Source: Aplectana chamaeleonis (lineage: Eukaryota > Nematoda > Chromadorea > Rhabditida > Cosmocercidae). From it: a stretch of DNA of 64,000 nucleotides. Each line of letters begins with the position of its first letter. Within the stretch, counting starts at the first letter, position 1. The DNA lies in contig JAPDOI010000697.1 in NCBI GenBank assembly GCA_029168955.1, positions 124,001-188,000 on the forward strand, in the 5' to 3' direction. The notes below the pieces were generated by a model that worked only from the letters and a program-made list of their open reading frames with translations, made no database searches and had not been told where the DNA came from. The translations under genes and the position numbers were made by a program. This document shows, piece by piece, positions 45,481 through 57,272 of the stretch.

Positions 45481-46019
45481 GATACTAAGTATACTCCCCC
45501 CATGCCAGCGACTCAGCGGATGACGGGGTCACGTTTCGGCTGTGCTATCCACATTAACGACAAAATTGGAACCGCGACGCCCCTTCTTCTGGCAGGTCGC
45601 CAACTTTGCCAATGTATGAGCTATAATTCGATAGGAGGTATGCATCTGGGGTAGTTTTTGACGATGAATCGACCTGTAGTGGTTTGGAAACCCTAGCGAG
45701 GCTCGTTTTCAATGCATTGTCGTTTGATTCTGGTATTCTAGGGCTACACCTAGGTGGGCATTTGACTAGTTAAATTTCAAATGTTGAAAAATTCAATACA
45801 TGCAGTTAATTACATTATTACATGCAAATTATCGAATTGCTACATGCAAATTATTAGGTTAAGGAAAAATTTTGGCCATAATCTGAAATAAATTGAATTA
45901 TACTATGTACAAAGTTCAACAACAGGAATTTAAAAGATATGTGCTTTTATGTACAAAATGTATCAGAAATCAACAAAATGTGTGCTACTATGTACAAAAT
46001 ATTGTTGATATGAAATTCC
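45481..46019. other. No gene seen; short direct repeats
   Basis: ATGTGCTTTTATGTACAAAATG and ATGTGTGCTACTATGTACAA-type phrases repeat near 45900-46000. Otherwise unassigned. Confidence 0.35.
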
Positions 46020-46350
46020 TGAAAATTCAGGAAAATTCAATGAAGTACGGTGAAATTCGCAAAAGGAACGAGTTATCAACGGATTCGTGGAAACTTCGTG
46101 ATACAGAGGTTTCGGAGGAAAATTTGAAAATTCAGGAAAAAAATGGTAAAATACGCAAACGGAACGGGCTATCAACGGATCCGTGAAAAAGTCGTGATAT
46201 AGCGGAATCCGGAGGAAAATTAGAAAATTCAGGAACATACGCTGATATTCACAAAAAAAGGGGTTATCAACGAATCCGTGAAAAAATCGTGATATATATG
46301 GTTTCGGAGGAAAAGTCGAAAAATCAGGAAAATACGGTGAAAAACGTGGT
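46020..46350. repeat. Tandem repeat, units of 95-105 bp, three copies
   Basis: Each unit has GAAAATTCAGGAA, CGCAAA-GGAACG, TATCAACGGAT-CGTG and TCGTGATA phrases; units start near 46021, 46126, 46223 and a partial at 46318. An open frame on each strand here is a by-product. Confidence 0.75.
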
Positions 46351-47007
46351 TCGTTTTTTATTGCGGATTCATTCTCAGAAAGAAGTGTGCTGGAAGAAAT
46401 TGTTCTCTCGCAATGTTATACAACGGCTCTGGAAGTCTTCTGATGGTTAGCAAGTGGTAAATGCTTCAAAATTGAATGACCATGTTTGGAGGAAATAGCC
46501 TTGGATACAATAACCTTATTGCATCAATGCCAGTGAATCTCAAGTAAATTCCGCGTTCAAAACTCTCCATTCAACACTTGAGTGTGTGCAAGGGAAGGTT
46601 TTGTGATGCCTTATATCATGCTGATGTTTCAAGAGGTTTCGTCGTGCCCAAGCGAAGATGAGTTTTGAAACAGCATCCAGAAAAATAATTATTCATATAC
46701 GAACTTTGGAACCGCAGAGTATTGATACATATCGACGGGGCTGGTTTCAGCTGGCTGCGGTCGGCCACAACGGGCAGGATATTCTACCCTTTTTTAGTCA
46801 TGTTAATGCATAGCGACCGGGCAACTCGTCCATCTAAGATGAGGTCTTACAGTTACCCAATTGAAACTTTTTCTCAACAATCTCGACGGGCCGTAGCTTT
46901 GAACACTTCGTGCATCCTAAGCACAGGTTTTTCTTTGTGAGCTTTGTAAGCAAACACGGTTTTTTTTTAAATGTCAATCTACGGACCTCAAGATAGACTC
47001 TGGATAA
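46351..47007. other. No gene seen
   Basis: Unassigned DNA without repeats or domains that I could recognise. Confidence 0.3.
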
Positions 47008-47405
47008 TCTCTAGTGAGCTGTAGATTTCGATTATCACCACCAGCGGAGCGGTGGGCCTTGGTGAAAGATAACTAAGGTGCGTCCGAATGAGAAAGGCGG
47101 CCCATGCGGCCGGCGTGCTTGGCAGGCTGCCGACGCGTTCTCCGCTTTCGGACGAGCATGCGAAAAGTCCCCACCGCCATCGACTACGAACGGGGCCGGC
47201 ACCGGCTGGCAGCAAGCACCGCGCCGATCAATCAGTCTACAGACGGGGAGAGGGGACGGCCGTCGTTGAAATCCAACACTCGTCCGAGGGCGGCACCTGC
47301 GCCGGCCGCCGGCCAAGCGCGCCGGCCGCGTGGGCCGCCATTCTCATTCGGGCACACTTTAGTGATAAAGAGGTTCCTACGAAAAAGCCACCGCTCCGCG
47401 CTGTG
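47008..47405 (+). repeat. Dispersed repeat family F, copy 3, split by a MITE
   Basis: The flanks 47008-47075 and 47360-47405 join to the family F sequence seen unbroken at 22478-22590. Confidence 0.65.
47076..47359. mobile_element. TA-target MITE family A, copy 3
   Basis: Ends AGGTGCGTCCGAATGAGAAA and GGGCACACTT, flanked by TA (47074-47075 and 47360-47361). The empty site at 22545 has a single TA (ATAACTAGTGATAA), which proves the TA duplication and supports a Tc1/mariner-type mobiliser. Confidence 0.85.
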
Positions 47406-47444
47406 ACTCTCAAAAACAGAATTTTACTCGGAATGAGCCAGAGT

Positions 47445-47985
47445 TTACTTATCTCTAGCTCATTCTCTGAGAGTTTTGAAATAGAAATAGCAGAGAAATA
47501 GCCCACCAGACTCCGCAGCGGCCCCTGGTGGGCTATTTCCCGGCCATTTCTCTGCGTTTAACGGAATAGACATGTAGTAGCCGGGATCTAGCCGAGACAT
47601 GACCGGGAAATAACAAGAAGTAACTAAAGTCATCAAGACGCAACCGACGCCGGCTCGCCGAGCCACTATACGCGACCGTCAGCTGCAGGGGGGACCTCCA
47701 GAGGCTAAACGAGGTCTAGTATCTCGAACTTGGGTAAATGAACCGAGGGAGGTGTGGACCTCCAAATCATGCCACTGGAATGCGCCGTATACCCACCCGG
47801 AGAGCATTAATTTTCGACTATTTCGCGGCTATTTCGCGGCGAGATTTGTTTGGAGGCTATTTAGCTGCGAGCATTATTTAGCGGATAATTCTTGGCTACT
47901 TGGCTGCTATTTTGAAGGGCTACTATGCGGCAAGCAGGCATTTCGCGGCTAGTTCTCGGCCGAGTTAATGAACTTGGGAAACCCA
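47445..47985. repeat. GGCTATTTCGC word-array element
   Basis: A hairpin GAAATAGCCCACCAG ... CTGGTGGGCTATTTC (about 47493-47531) is followed by unassigned DNA and an array of CTATTTCGCGGCTATTTCGC-like words (about 47815-47960). Same design as the other word-array elements; its termini were not fixed. Confidence 0.4.
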
Positions 47986-48432
47986 TGCACATTATTGCTC
48001 TTTTCTTTCACACCAGACATGTACGTGAGCTTCTACAACACGACTTCTTCAGCCAAAGCTAATGGTCGCTCGACGAGCTGAGCTCTGTGGTGGTGTGTAT
48101 AGTTGAGATGGAAATGCACGGCGATAAATTCCACTGATGATCATGTTGTGGCTAAAAGCGCAATGTGAAGTATTGCTGACTCGCAGCTCTCATGAGACGG
48201 AGAGGAATCTGGTCGCAGCTAGTAAACAGCGACTATAATGCTGTGGTGGTCTCGTGAGAAGCACTGAATCATAAACAGTCTCGCCACTCGCACACATTAC
48301 TCCTTACAATGTTTCAGGGATCAGTAGATGCGAAGTGAACCTAAGTTTCAGCAGATGGAACTGATTGTCGTCGTATAAGGTTTCTACCTAATATTCGGGT
48401 CTAAACAGTGTTACAAGGTTTCTTGCATTGAA
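47986..48432. other. No gene seen
   Basis: Unassigned. Confidence 0.3.
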
Positions 48433-48976
48433 ATACAGTGTTCACGATAAAAATCATATTTTAGTTTTCGATGTTTTTGAGTAGATAAGTCTACTAAGTA
48501 GGGGTTAGTAGGGAAAATTCCTCACAGAACACTAAAATACCGGGAGAAAACCGTTTAAATAAATCCCTGGGAAACTTACCTGTGCCTGTTTGGGTGTTGT
48601 GTAATGCAGACAACGCATCGAACCTGAAGTCAGTGAAATGGTTTCGCCCCACAAGATCCTTAGGTAAGTGGCTTTGTTTTCTGTTTTCCTAGACTGAAAA
48701 ATCTTTGAAAATAAGAGGGGCTATCGTATATGCTGGTATGTTAGAACCCTTCGACATAAAAAATATTTGAAAGTTTGGTGCCTGTTCCCACGGTGAAACG
48801 GACGCCGACAACTGTTATAGGACGTGGGCGGGGTGGCCCCTATGGGTTGGCTGGCCCACGAGATTTTCACCCACTTCCCGGCTGTTTTTCACTTCCGTTC
48901 TCACTTTTTTTAGAGGGACCCGAAGCTTACGTTTTTGCCAAAAACGGGCAACTTTTTCATCGTGAACACTGCCTTC
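48433..48976. mobile_element. TTAA-type MITE, AGTGTTCACG subfamily, diverged
   Basis: Left end ACAGTGTTCACGATAAAA and right end TTTTTCATCGTGAACACTGCC are inverted. The right border TTCAAA is altered from TTTAA, so it is an older copy. Confidence 0.6.
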
Positions 48977-49940
48977 AAAGTAGTGTCCACGATAAGGGAT
49001 ACATTTCTCTGCAGAAACATGAATTATGGTCTTTTCAGGTAGGTAAGGAAGTAAGAACGATGGAAAACGGTCTCGAAGTGGATGAAAACCATAGAATCAG
49101 CCCGCCCACTGTGAAGGAGAGGTTTTCATTCAAACAGATAGTTATCGATGCACCGAATATGTACTCTTTATCTCGTTGGACGCTAAAATCCTGACATGCA
49201 CATAAAAAGTGTATTTTAGAAGAATATCTTGGTGCAAGAAACACTAGAAAATTCCTCAACTATGATTTTCTTTAACTGAATATCTACAGAACCATACACA
49301 TAGAAAAGGCAAATTGAATGTATCAATTTCCTTATGACACAATTTCATCACGACCGCTGCCTCTGACTATGAGAGCACTCATGTAGTACATCGGCAGTAT
49401 ACGTTCCAGGAAACAGCATCTTCCCAAGAGGGTAAATTAATATTCGCAATACATAGATTCGCGTTTTTGAAATCTCCGTGTGGTCTTGTCGCTGTAGATT
49501 TTAGGTAGTCAGAGGTAAACACAGATATACTTTCATTTTCGTTTTGTGTGTTTCGAGAAAACTACAGCATACTGTAGCCTGGAAGCGAAACGAGCACAAA
49601 ACTCCAGAGGTAATTCCTCTTTTCCATGCTCATATTAACCGCTTAACTGAACCCACTCGTCGGGCTACATTATCAGTGGTCGCAGGGTTCTGCGAACACA
49701 CACACACGTGCTGAAGGCATTTGTCGGCCGGCGGTTTGTACGGAGCACCGGGGAGGCCGGCAAGCTGGCGATGAATTGAACGTGCCTGTGATGCCACATT
49801 CCAAATGTCTGAGCGACTGTAAGTGAGCACTTGTCACTATCACTGAGGCCAATGATACTGAAATGGGAAGCGTGTGCATGAACTGGCTTTCTTAACAGTG
49901 ATTACAAGGGTTGCTGGCCTCCCACTTAGTTCTCTGCACC
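48977..49940. other. No gene seen
   Basis: Short overlapping frames only; AGTGTCCACGATAA directly after the MITE hints at a second eroded MITE end. Confidence 0.3.
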
Positions 49941-49941
49941 A

Positions 49942-50775
49942 GGGATGTGCGGGAAAACATTTTTAGTAACAGAAGGCGGAAAATTCAGTTTGGCAGAAAT
50001 AAAGCCTCAAAAATTGGCAGAAAGCTCCCAAAAAATCAATGAAATGTATTCAGCGTGGACTAAAGTACAGTGAGGAGAGTCTACAAAAAATGAACAAAAA
50101 TTGTCCTGAAGCGATTTTTTGGTCGACATTTCCAAACAGCGAAAGCGAACCGTTGCGGTATTCTACGCGGATGTGATTCTGAAAATGACTCTGATAATGC
50201 GAACAACGCCATATATGTATTATACTTTGGTTCGAATCGAATAATATTCGAATAAATATTCGAGGTATCGAATATTCGAATGTTCGAATATTCGGTTCAT
50301 TCGGAAAATCAAATTATTAGTTTTTTTCGAATATTCGGTTTATTCGCAAAAGCAAAGTATTAATTTTTTCGAATATTCGGTTCATTCGGAAAAGCAAAGT
50401 ATTCGTTTTTTCGAATATTCGGTTTATTCGGAAAATCAAAATATTCGTTTTTTCGAATATTCGGTTCATTCGGAAAAACAAAATATTCGTTTTTTCGAAT
50501 ATTCGGTTTATTCGGAAAATCAGAATATTCGTTTTTTCGAATATTCGGTTCATTCGGAAAATCATAATAATCGTTTTTTCGAATATTCGGTTTATTCGGA
50601 AAATCAGAATATTCGTTTTTTCGAAAATTCGGCCAAATTTTGTTGGTAATATTCGAATATTCGCAAGAGCGTATACTGCCATTTCGCCACGAATCATGGC
50701 TACCAGTTGCATACCCTACAAACGGTTGAGAACACTCCATCCTCATCCAATTTTTTGGAAAAAAAGCTTAAAGAT
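49942..50775. mobile_element. CAGGGATGTGCGG-type element with a 42-bp array
   Basis: Begins CAGGGATGTGCGGGAAAAC, like 20417, followed by GGCAGAAA words. A fragment of the arm of 8772-9385 lies at about 50070-50190. An ACATCCC at about 50790 may be the other end, but I could not confirm an inverted terminus or duplication. Confidence 0.4.
50220..50650. repeat. 42-bp array with 84-bp higher-order period
   Basis: Eight units of 42 bp built of TTCGGAAAATCA-AATATTCG-TTTTTTCGAATATTCGG. The start of each unit alternates strictly between TTCATTCGG and TTTATTCGG, so the true repeat is an 84-bp dimer. The minus-strand frames (NEPNIRKNEY pattern) come from the period and are not evidence of a gene. Confidence 0.85.
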
Positions 50776-50914
50776 TGCCCGCATCGTACATCCCGGCAGG
50801 GTACTGCACGAGGTGCCGTCCGGCCAGATTAGCTGAGACCCCCCTCCAGGCTACGGCACGAGGTGTAAACAAGGCCTATTTTACTCAGACCCCTCCCTCC
50901 AGGAGCGCTTAATA

Positions 50915-52833
50915 CAGTGCGTTTCATAATTATAGGACACCCTCGAATTTCCCTATGACACTTCTCCCGTTATCTATGGGACTTTTCGGTAAAAACTATA
51001 GTAAAAGGCTTGAGAAATCACCATTGTAGTCGTATTTTCAGATCACACGAGCATCTCATCTTTTTTTAGAACACAGCTTTTCGTTTTTGGGTTGTTTCAT
51101 AATTATAGGATACCTTAAAGGCAGTGTTCACGATGAAAGTTGTTTTTCTGTTTTCTCGCCTATCTTGAAAACGGCCCCATGCTGATCCCAATGATGTGTC
51201 TGAAATCGTACAAGACCTTCTGGGAACGGAGTTATGGTCCCTCAAAAATTGAGCTAAGGAAACATGGTGGACGAGTTGTCCAAGGCTTGTAACTTCCGTC
51301 TTTTGCAGCCGATGTATGCGAGCTAACCTGAGTAAAGAGAGAAGCTGAGAATGAAGGGAAGAACGGGTCGAGTGATTGGAAATCATCGCTCATCTCACGA
51401 TCTTGAGCATTCATTTGTTCACGTCGGTGGGCGTGTGATGCGCTTTTAAGGTTTGCCTTGCGCTCGAAATGGCAACTTCAGGCTCTTTTGGAGCTTTTCC
51501 TGGCTCGTTTTCTTGCGTTCTTTCGTCGTCAACGTTACAGTGTGCCCCTCCACTACCCATTCCTAGTGGAAACTGAAACACATTTTTTATCGTGAACACT
51601 GCCTTTAAGTAATCCGAATTTTTTTTCTTGTTTCTACGAGCAAACTAACGACAGATTCATAGCGAATATGTTCTCTGCATCTGTTTTACACCTCAATCAG
51701 GTGACTGAAGACACTTCCTAGAAGTTTTTGGAGAACTGTCGTGTTGATTTGTTCGCAGTCCGTGCCAGAGTAAAATAGACAGAAGTAGCAACCAGGATGT
51801 CTGACGAAACCCATGGGTCTCGATTTGAAGCGAATTCTCAATGAAGCGTACGCGGGCCACAACCAGACTCACGCAGAATTCGGGGTTGAGCGTCCTTGCG
51901 CAACCATTAGACGCTAACTTTGTGCAGCACAACATAGGATAAACAGCTATGAGGAAGATATCTTTGTTAAGAGAGATTCACCGGATGACTCGGTTCAATC
52001 TGGCTCAGCTAAAAAGGACAACCGGCTCGGGGAAGTTGAGCTGCCTGACCGGTGTTGTATGGCGGCATGCTACTGGCATGATACCGGCAAGCAACAAGGA
52101 TAGTGCTCTGAATGGAACTTCGTTAGTTTCGCTGATATTCATCGAAGCGTTCTGTGAGAGTTGAGAGCGTGAGCTAGCCCTTGATTCTACTCGAATACTT
52201 TGTATTAAGTGCCATAAAGTGCTGGCGCAGTGTCTTTCACAATTTTCGAGTGGAAGGCTACGGGCAATCTCCTTAGGCAAGCCAGACAGGGCGGGGGTTT
52301 AAGCGCATCAGTCCCGAAAGACGTTCTTGGGCAGACAAGATGTGGCGGTATTGGAAGAGCCAGCATGTAATCCTAAGTCAAACTACAAGGAATACCTTAA
52401 AGGTACACTGAGACGTCGAATTTACGCTGACTACAGCCAGCTTCAGACTGTGGAAGTGAACAGGCGTGTTAAGCTATAGGAGTACGGCCAAACCAACTCA
52501 ACAGTCCTTCAAAAACTCCCATGAAAGATCCAATAACACCTGCATACGATAATCGAGCATGGCGATGGCCATATTCGCTATAAATGTATTGCTGTTCCGT
52601 CGGTATGAACAAGAAACCTGCGGATTATCTAAGGTGTCCTATAATTATGAAACAGTCCAAAAAATGAAAAGTAGTGTTCTGAAAGAGGTGAAGAGCTCGT
52701 GGAATCTGGAAAGATGACTATGATGGTTATTTCTCAAGCTGGTTACTACAGTTTTGACAGAAAAGCCCCATCGATAACAGTAGAAGTGTTGGAGTGAATT
52801 ATGAGGGTGTCCTATAATTATTGAAACGCACTG
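50915..52833. mobile_element. Tc1/mariner-like element, decayed
   Basis: Ends CAGTGCGTTTCATAATTATA and its near complement, flanked by TA. Inside each end a second copy of GTTTCATAATTATAGGAYACC occurs (about 51089-51115 and 52625-52655), which may be two transposase binding sites or a nested pair of ends. Length 1919 bp including a 0.5-kb MITE. The interior does not read as a transposase in any frame I could follow. Confidence 0.7.
51119..51604. mobile_element. TTAA-type MITE, AGGCAGTGTTCACG subfamily
   Basis: Ends AGGCAGTGTTCACGATGAA and TTTATCGTGAACACTGCCT flanked by TTAA (51115-51118, 51605-51608). 486 bp. Very similar to 53472-53957, so both were active within a short time. It is inserted in the Tc1-like element. 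Confidence 0.85.
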
Positions 52834-52835
52834 TA

Positions 52836-53467
52836 GTAAACTTTTTGACAGTTTTCAAACCCGTTAGGAGCGTTATTTGGTCAGTTCTTAAATGTAAGAT
52901 TTAATGAAGAGTAGAATTCTTCGTAAAGAGGTGAATGTAAACAGTGTATACCCCCATTCAGAATGGTCTGGTGTCCCGGAAGAGCTCAGATTCCCCTCCG
53001 ATTCGGCGCAGCTCAGCCCCCCTGTGGATATCCACACCCCACGCCGCACCCTGACCCCCTCCAAAGCCAATTTTCTCACAAAACAGATATACAAAGCGTA
53101 GGTGGCATACTCAAGAACGAATTGCTTTGTTAGAATCTCTTGGGCATCCATAGTGTGAATGCTCATCATCCCACCCCGAGCTGTTGGTTCCAAGAAGCTA
53201 CCCTCTACAAAACGTCGTAATTCACATCATTCGAGGCGCGAGCGGCGCGCGCGATGCCTCAGCCTCCGTCTGCCTTCCGCTTTCCTCACTGTCTCTAACC
53301 TCCGCTCCGCACCAGCACGCGTAGGAACCAAGTGAATTTCGCTGTTTTATAACCTGTATGAGCTGTTGGTTCAAAGAAGTTTCTCATAATCGTGTTTAGC
53401 GTCAGAAATAACCCTCCCTCGAGTGCGGATTGTTTGTTGAGCGTTTCATTCTACCAATTGGGAGTTC
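52836..53467. other. No gene seen
   Basis: Unassigned; the open frames on both strands overlap between 52888 and 53193. Confidence 0.3.
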
Positions 53468-53471
53468 TTAA

Positions 53472-53957
53472 AGGCAGTGTTCACGATGAAATCGTTTTTC
53501 TGTTCTTCCGCTCCATCTTGAAAACGGCCCCATGCTGACTCCAATGGTGTCTCTGAAATCATACAAGACCTTCTGGGAACGGAGTTATGGTCCCTCAAAG
53601 ATTGAGCTAAGGAAACATGGTGGACGAGTTGTCCGAGGCTTGTAACCTCCGTCTTTTGCAGCCGATCTATGCGAGCTGACCTGAGTAAAGAGAGAAGCTG
53701 AGAATGAAGGGAAGAACGGGGCTAATGATTGAAAATCAGCGCTCATCTCACGATCTCGAGCATTCATTTGTTCACGTCGGTGGGCGTGTGATGCGCTTTT
53801 GGGGTTTTCAATGCGCTCGAAATGGCAACTTCGGGCTCTTTTAGAGCTTTTCCTGGCTCGTTTTCATGCGTTCTTTCGACGTTAACGTTACAGAGTGTCC
53901 CTCCACTGCCCAATCCTAGTGGAATTTCAAAAACTTTTTTCATCGTGAACACTGCCT
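53472..53957. mobile_element. TTAA-type MITE, first of a tandem pair
   Basis: 486 bp, ends AGGCAGTGTTCACGATGAA and TCATCGTGAACACTGCCT, flanked by TTAA at 53468-53471 and 53958-53961. The right TTAA is shared with the next element. Confidence 0.85.
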
Positions 53958-53961
53958 TTAA

Positions 53962-54445
53962 AGGCACAGTTTAACCTCGAAATTGATTATCTCATTTCCC
54001 ACCTATTTGGAAAACGGTCCCACTCTGATTCCAAAGATGTCTCTGGAATCGTAAAAGACCCCTAATAACGGAGTTATGGCCCCTCAAAAATTGAGCTGTG
54101 GAAGCATTGTGGACGAGTTGTCCGGGGCTTGTAATTTCCGTCATTTGCAGCCATCGTATGCGAGCTGAGCTGAGTAAAGAGAGAAGTTGAGAATGAAGGG
54201 AAGAACGGGCTTTTGATCGGAAACCCTTCCTCACCTCACGACTTCGAGTGTTCCTTTATTCACGTCGAGGGGCGGGAAGAGGCGGGACTTGCCCACAATG
54301 GCGGGGTTTGCCCACTTTTCTAAGCCGTTTTGCGGCTCCTGGGTAGCTTTTCGTCCTGTTTTTTCGACGCTGTTCTGCTTCTGAGAGCCACGAGAATCGT
54401 TTGTCATGGAAAATTCGAGGATGAAGTTTATCGCGAACAGTGCCT
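53962..54445. mobile_element. TTAA-type MITE, second of a tandem pair
   Basis: Starts AGGCACAGTTTAACCTCG directly after the shared TTAA and ends TATCGCGAACAGTGCCT before TTAA (54446-54449). It is related to but more diverged than its neighbour, so it was there first or came from another subfamily. Confidence 0.75.
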
Positions 54446-54449
54446 TTAA

Positions 54450-55499
54450 GGGAGAGGTTGATAATGAAGGGAAGAACCGGGCTAATGATCGGAAATCATC
54501 ACTCATCTCGCTACTGTTGAGCTCGAAATGTCGTAAAAGGGGCGTGCCAAAGTGGCTTCCGGATGTGGGCGCCCCAGGGTGGCTTCCCCCTATATCTCGC
54601 TTATTCAATGGAACAGAGAGCTTGCACTCGGCAGTTGTTGTAAAGGGTGGGTCTACGTCTTAATTATGTGGAAATCTAAGAATCCGTCCCTGAGCTTGGA
54701 CTGTGCCTCTAAAGCGTTGAAGAAAAGCGTTTCAGATTTGACTTTAAACTTCCACATGATGGTTGTTTGTTGAGCTGATCACAATTCTGACGTTTATTTG
54801 TCAATTCCAAAGTTCCCTAGAATTTGTTAGAAGCTTCCCATTTGGCGAGAATTTGAGGGCAAACCTCGACTTTTCACTATTTTCGTAATTATATGATTTA
54901 TGAGGCTATAAATCTTTCTCTTGGGGTTATTTGAAGTGCTTAACACAAATCTGAAGTCCGTTTATTGAATTTCGGCATATTGCGGTAGATAACGGTGGGT
55001 GTACGGTAGTTCGGCGAAGTCTCAGATCCGACTCAAAATTTCTACGTGGGAATTATTCATTGTGCTGAATACAAATTTTACCGATTTTCGAAATAGTATG
55101 GTAGGTTTTGCCCCTAAATGGCAATGTACCTACCGCAACCTACAATAAACCTAGGAGTTTTGACAAACGGACCCCAGAATCGTTTTCGACTCCCTTAATA
55201 ACCGCTGCGGACAAGAATCAGCCAAACCGAAACTTTTTCTCTAAACATCCCAAAAATTGCCTTATGGGTACTGTTACCCACCGCGAAGCTCCAGAAACGC
55301 TTATTTCTTGAACCAGCAGTTCGGGACGGGATTTTGCGCATTTTACTATGGATGCCAAAAAGATACTGACAATGTTTCGTATACTTCCCTTGTCAGACCG
55401 TCCCCAGGAGCGTGGGTAGGCCAATGTAAAGTACGAGTCACGAGAGTGTGACCTCAGACAACTGTGGATTCCTATTCGGCCACGACAGGCTTTCTAATC
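54450..55499. other. No gene seen; fragment shared with 27625-27690
   Basis: The stretch around 55315-55375 (CAGTTCGGGACGGGATTTTG, ACTATGGATGCCAAAAAGAT) resembles 27625-27690. Otherwise unassigned. Confidence 0.3.
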
Positions 55500-55950
55500 G
55501 GATACCTCGTCGAATCGAAAGGCTCTTGAACAGCAGCACGAGCTGCTCCGATATACGTGCAAAACTGTTGCCGCACCGTCGTTTCCCACGCAACAGCACG
55601 TCGTCCTGTCGTAATCCCGAGACGGTTGGGTGAGAGATTTACCCTGCTCTCGATAAAGACAGGCTTCCACCTCTCCATAGCGACGTGGTCCCACCCTTCG
55701 ATAGCAGCGGCTCTCCCCCAACAAGGAGGGGTACCAGCAAAGGATGACCCCTACCACAGTCCGCGACGAACGCATCAGCCTCGCCGCGGTCGACAACGAG
55801 GGAGCTTCCTTCGCTGAGAGCCGTGACGGTGACCCCCTCAGCGATTAAAAATCCTCCAGAAAATGACTCGTAGTCACCTTCCAAGAGCGGCCCCGAGAGG
55901 CCGACTGCGCTCTCTATGAGATGGGTCCCCTTATATACGTGCTGTGCGGC
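55500..55950 (-). promoter_or_regulatory. Promoter/leader-like repeat cassette, copy 3
   Basis: On the minus strand GCACAGCACGTATATAAGGGG (about 55926-55947) is followed by CATAGAGAGCGCAGTCGG, CGGGGCCGCTC and GGTGACTACGAGTC, as in copy 2. The downstream reading shares VDRGE-ADAFVAD and GRRAVAWETTVRQQFC blocks with copy 2 but changes frame between them. Confidence 0.45.
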
Positions 55951-56828
55951 ACTGGCAAACGGGGTAGCAGCAAGGGCGGCAGGTCCGCCTCTAATCCCAC
56001 CCCTCCGAAGTTTCAGCAGTCTAGAGCGGCGGGCTTGCTGCCGTGAAAATTCTGATTGGTCAGCTGCCGAAGTGGGCGGGGACGGATATGCGCCCTTGGT
56101 GCTGCGAGCGAGCGAGCTTGAAGATGTCCGCCCATTGACCTGCAGCGCGAGAATCGACGCAATCGCTCCACCCTCCTCGTCTCCTATTGGTCGAATTCAA
56201 ATGCCGCTTCGCGCCATTGACCTGTCGAGAGCATCGATCGGTCAGAATTCAACCAGATGGCTTCAGGCCGCTTTTTCATTATTTTTTTCATTTTTCATGA
56301 ATTTTCGCTTGATTTCTAACTACATGTGCCTCTCTTCATCTCCTCCGTAGTCAAGCGCTATAAAAACGTCAGGGCTACGCCTTTTTGAACTCTCACGGTA
56401 CTTCTAATACGGTTTCCTGCTTTTTTAGTGTCTTTTGAATTTGTTCTTGTGAACACACTAAAGACATCAGTTGCATTTATATCGTGCGCACGATTTACGG
56501 TTTACGATTTTCAGAGGGTCTTTCTCAAAAAATCCGTTCGCAGCATAGAATATTTTTCACATCCTTGAATTCGTTTTTTCTGCTTGTGAACATTTTGAAG
56601 ATATTTTGCCGCTAAAAAATTTAAATCTCACTTCTGATTCGCTGTTTTCTGCTCGCTTATCTCTTCATCCGGGTTTACATGAGCTTGAAATGTTTGGTGT
56701 TGCACAAATAGGGTTTTATGGAGTGGAAATGGATCAGTGCGAAAAATGTACATAAGAAATTGGACAAGAAGAATTTCAAAAATGTTGTGAATGTCTGAAT
56801 GAGGGAATTTCAAAAATGTTGTGAATTA
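55951..56828. other. No gene seen
   Basis: GC-richer first half without domain; a short ACGATTTACGG word pair near 56490 recalls the word array at 11240-11367. Confidence 0.3.
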
Positions 56829-57060
56829 AAGTCTGTCTGAATGAGAGTGTCCGCCCAGGAGGTCGGCGTGCGTGTCGAACGGGAGTCGAGAGGGCATTTG
56901 TTGGCCAGGTGATCCGCCTAACACGAATTTTCCACGAAGAAGGAGTAATGTTCCGGCCAGCTGCTTGCCGCCCCGACAAGACTCTTCCAAAAAGGCTACG
57001 CGACGGCCGTTCAACACGCACTCCATCCGCTTGGGCGGACATTATCATTCGGGCAGACCT
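56829..57060. mobile_element. TA-target MITE family A, diverged copy
   Basis: Ends AAGTCTGTCTGAATGAGAGT and ATTCGGGCAGACCT flanked by TA (56827-56828, 57061-57062). The interior differs from the other copies, so it shares mainly the ends. Confidence 0.65.
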
Positions 57061-57272
57061 TACATGTTCTGTTCAGAAATGTTGTTCAATGTTAAACTTC
57101 GTTTTCGTAACTTCTGGAGTTTTATCGTGTTACACTGCATTCCCATTTCTCATGTCTGAAGACTGCCGTGATTGCGAGCTTGTCGTCGACTATTTCCTTT
57201 TTGTCGTCGACTATTTCCTAAAAATTTCCAGAATGCTTTCTTGCAGACTGATGCCGGCTGGAGAGGTGTTGG

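Noticed and set aside
48775..49194. A 139-codon plus-strand frame
   Set aside because: Its first half lies in a TTAA-type MITE and it crosses the MITE border without a domain.
50317..50746. Minus-strand frames with an NIRKNEY repeat
   Set aside because: Result of the 42-bp tandem period.
50915..52833. A Tc1 transposase gene inside the TIR element
   Set aside because: I could not follow any helix-turn-helix or DDE blocks in either strand; only the ends support the assignment.
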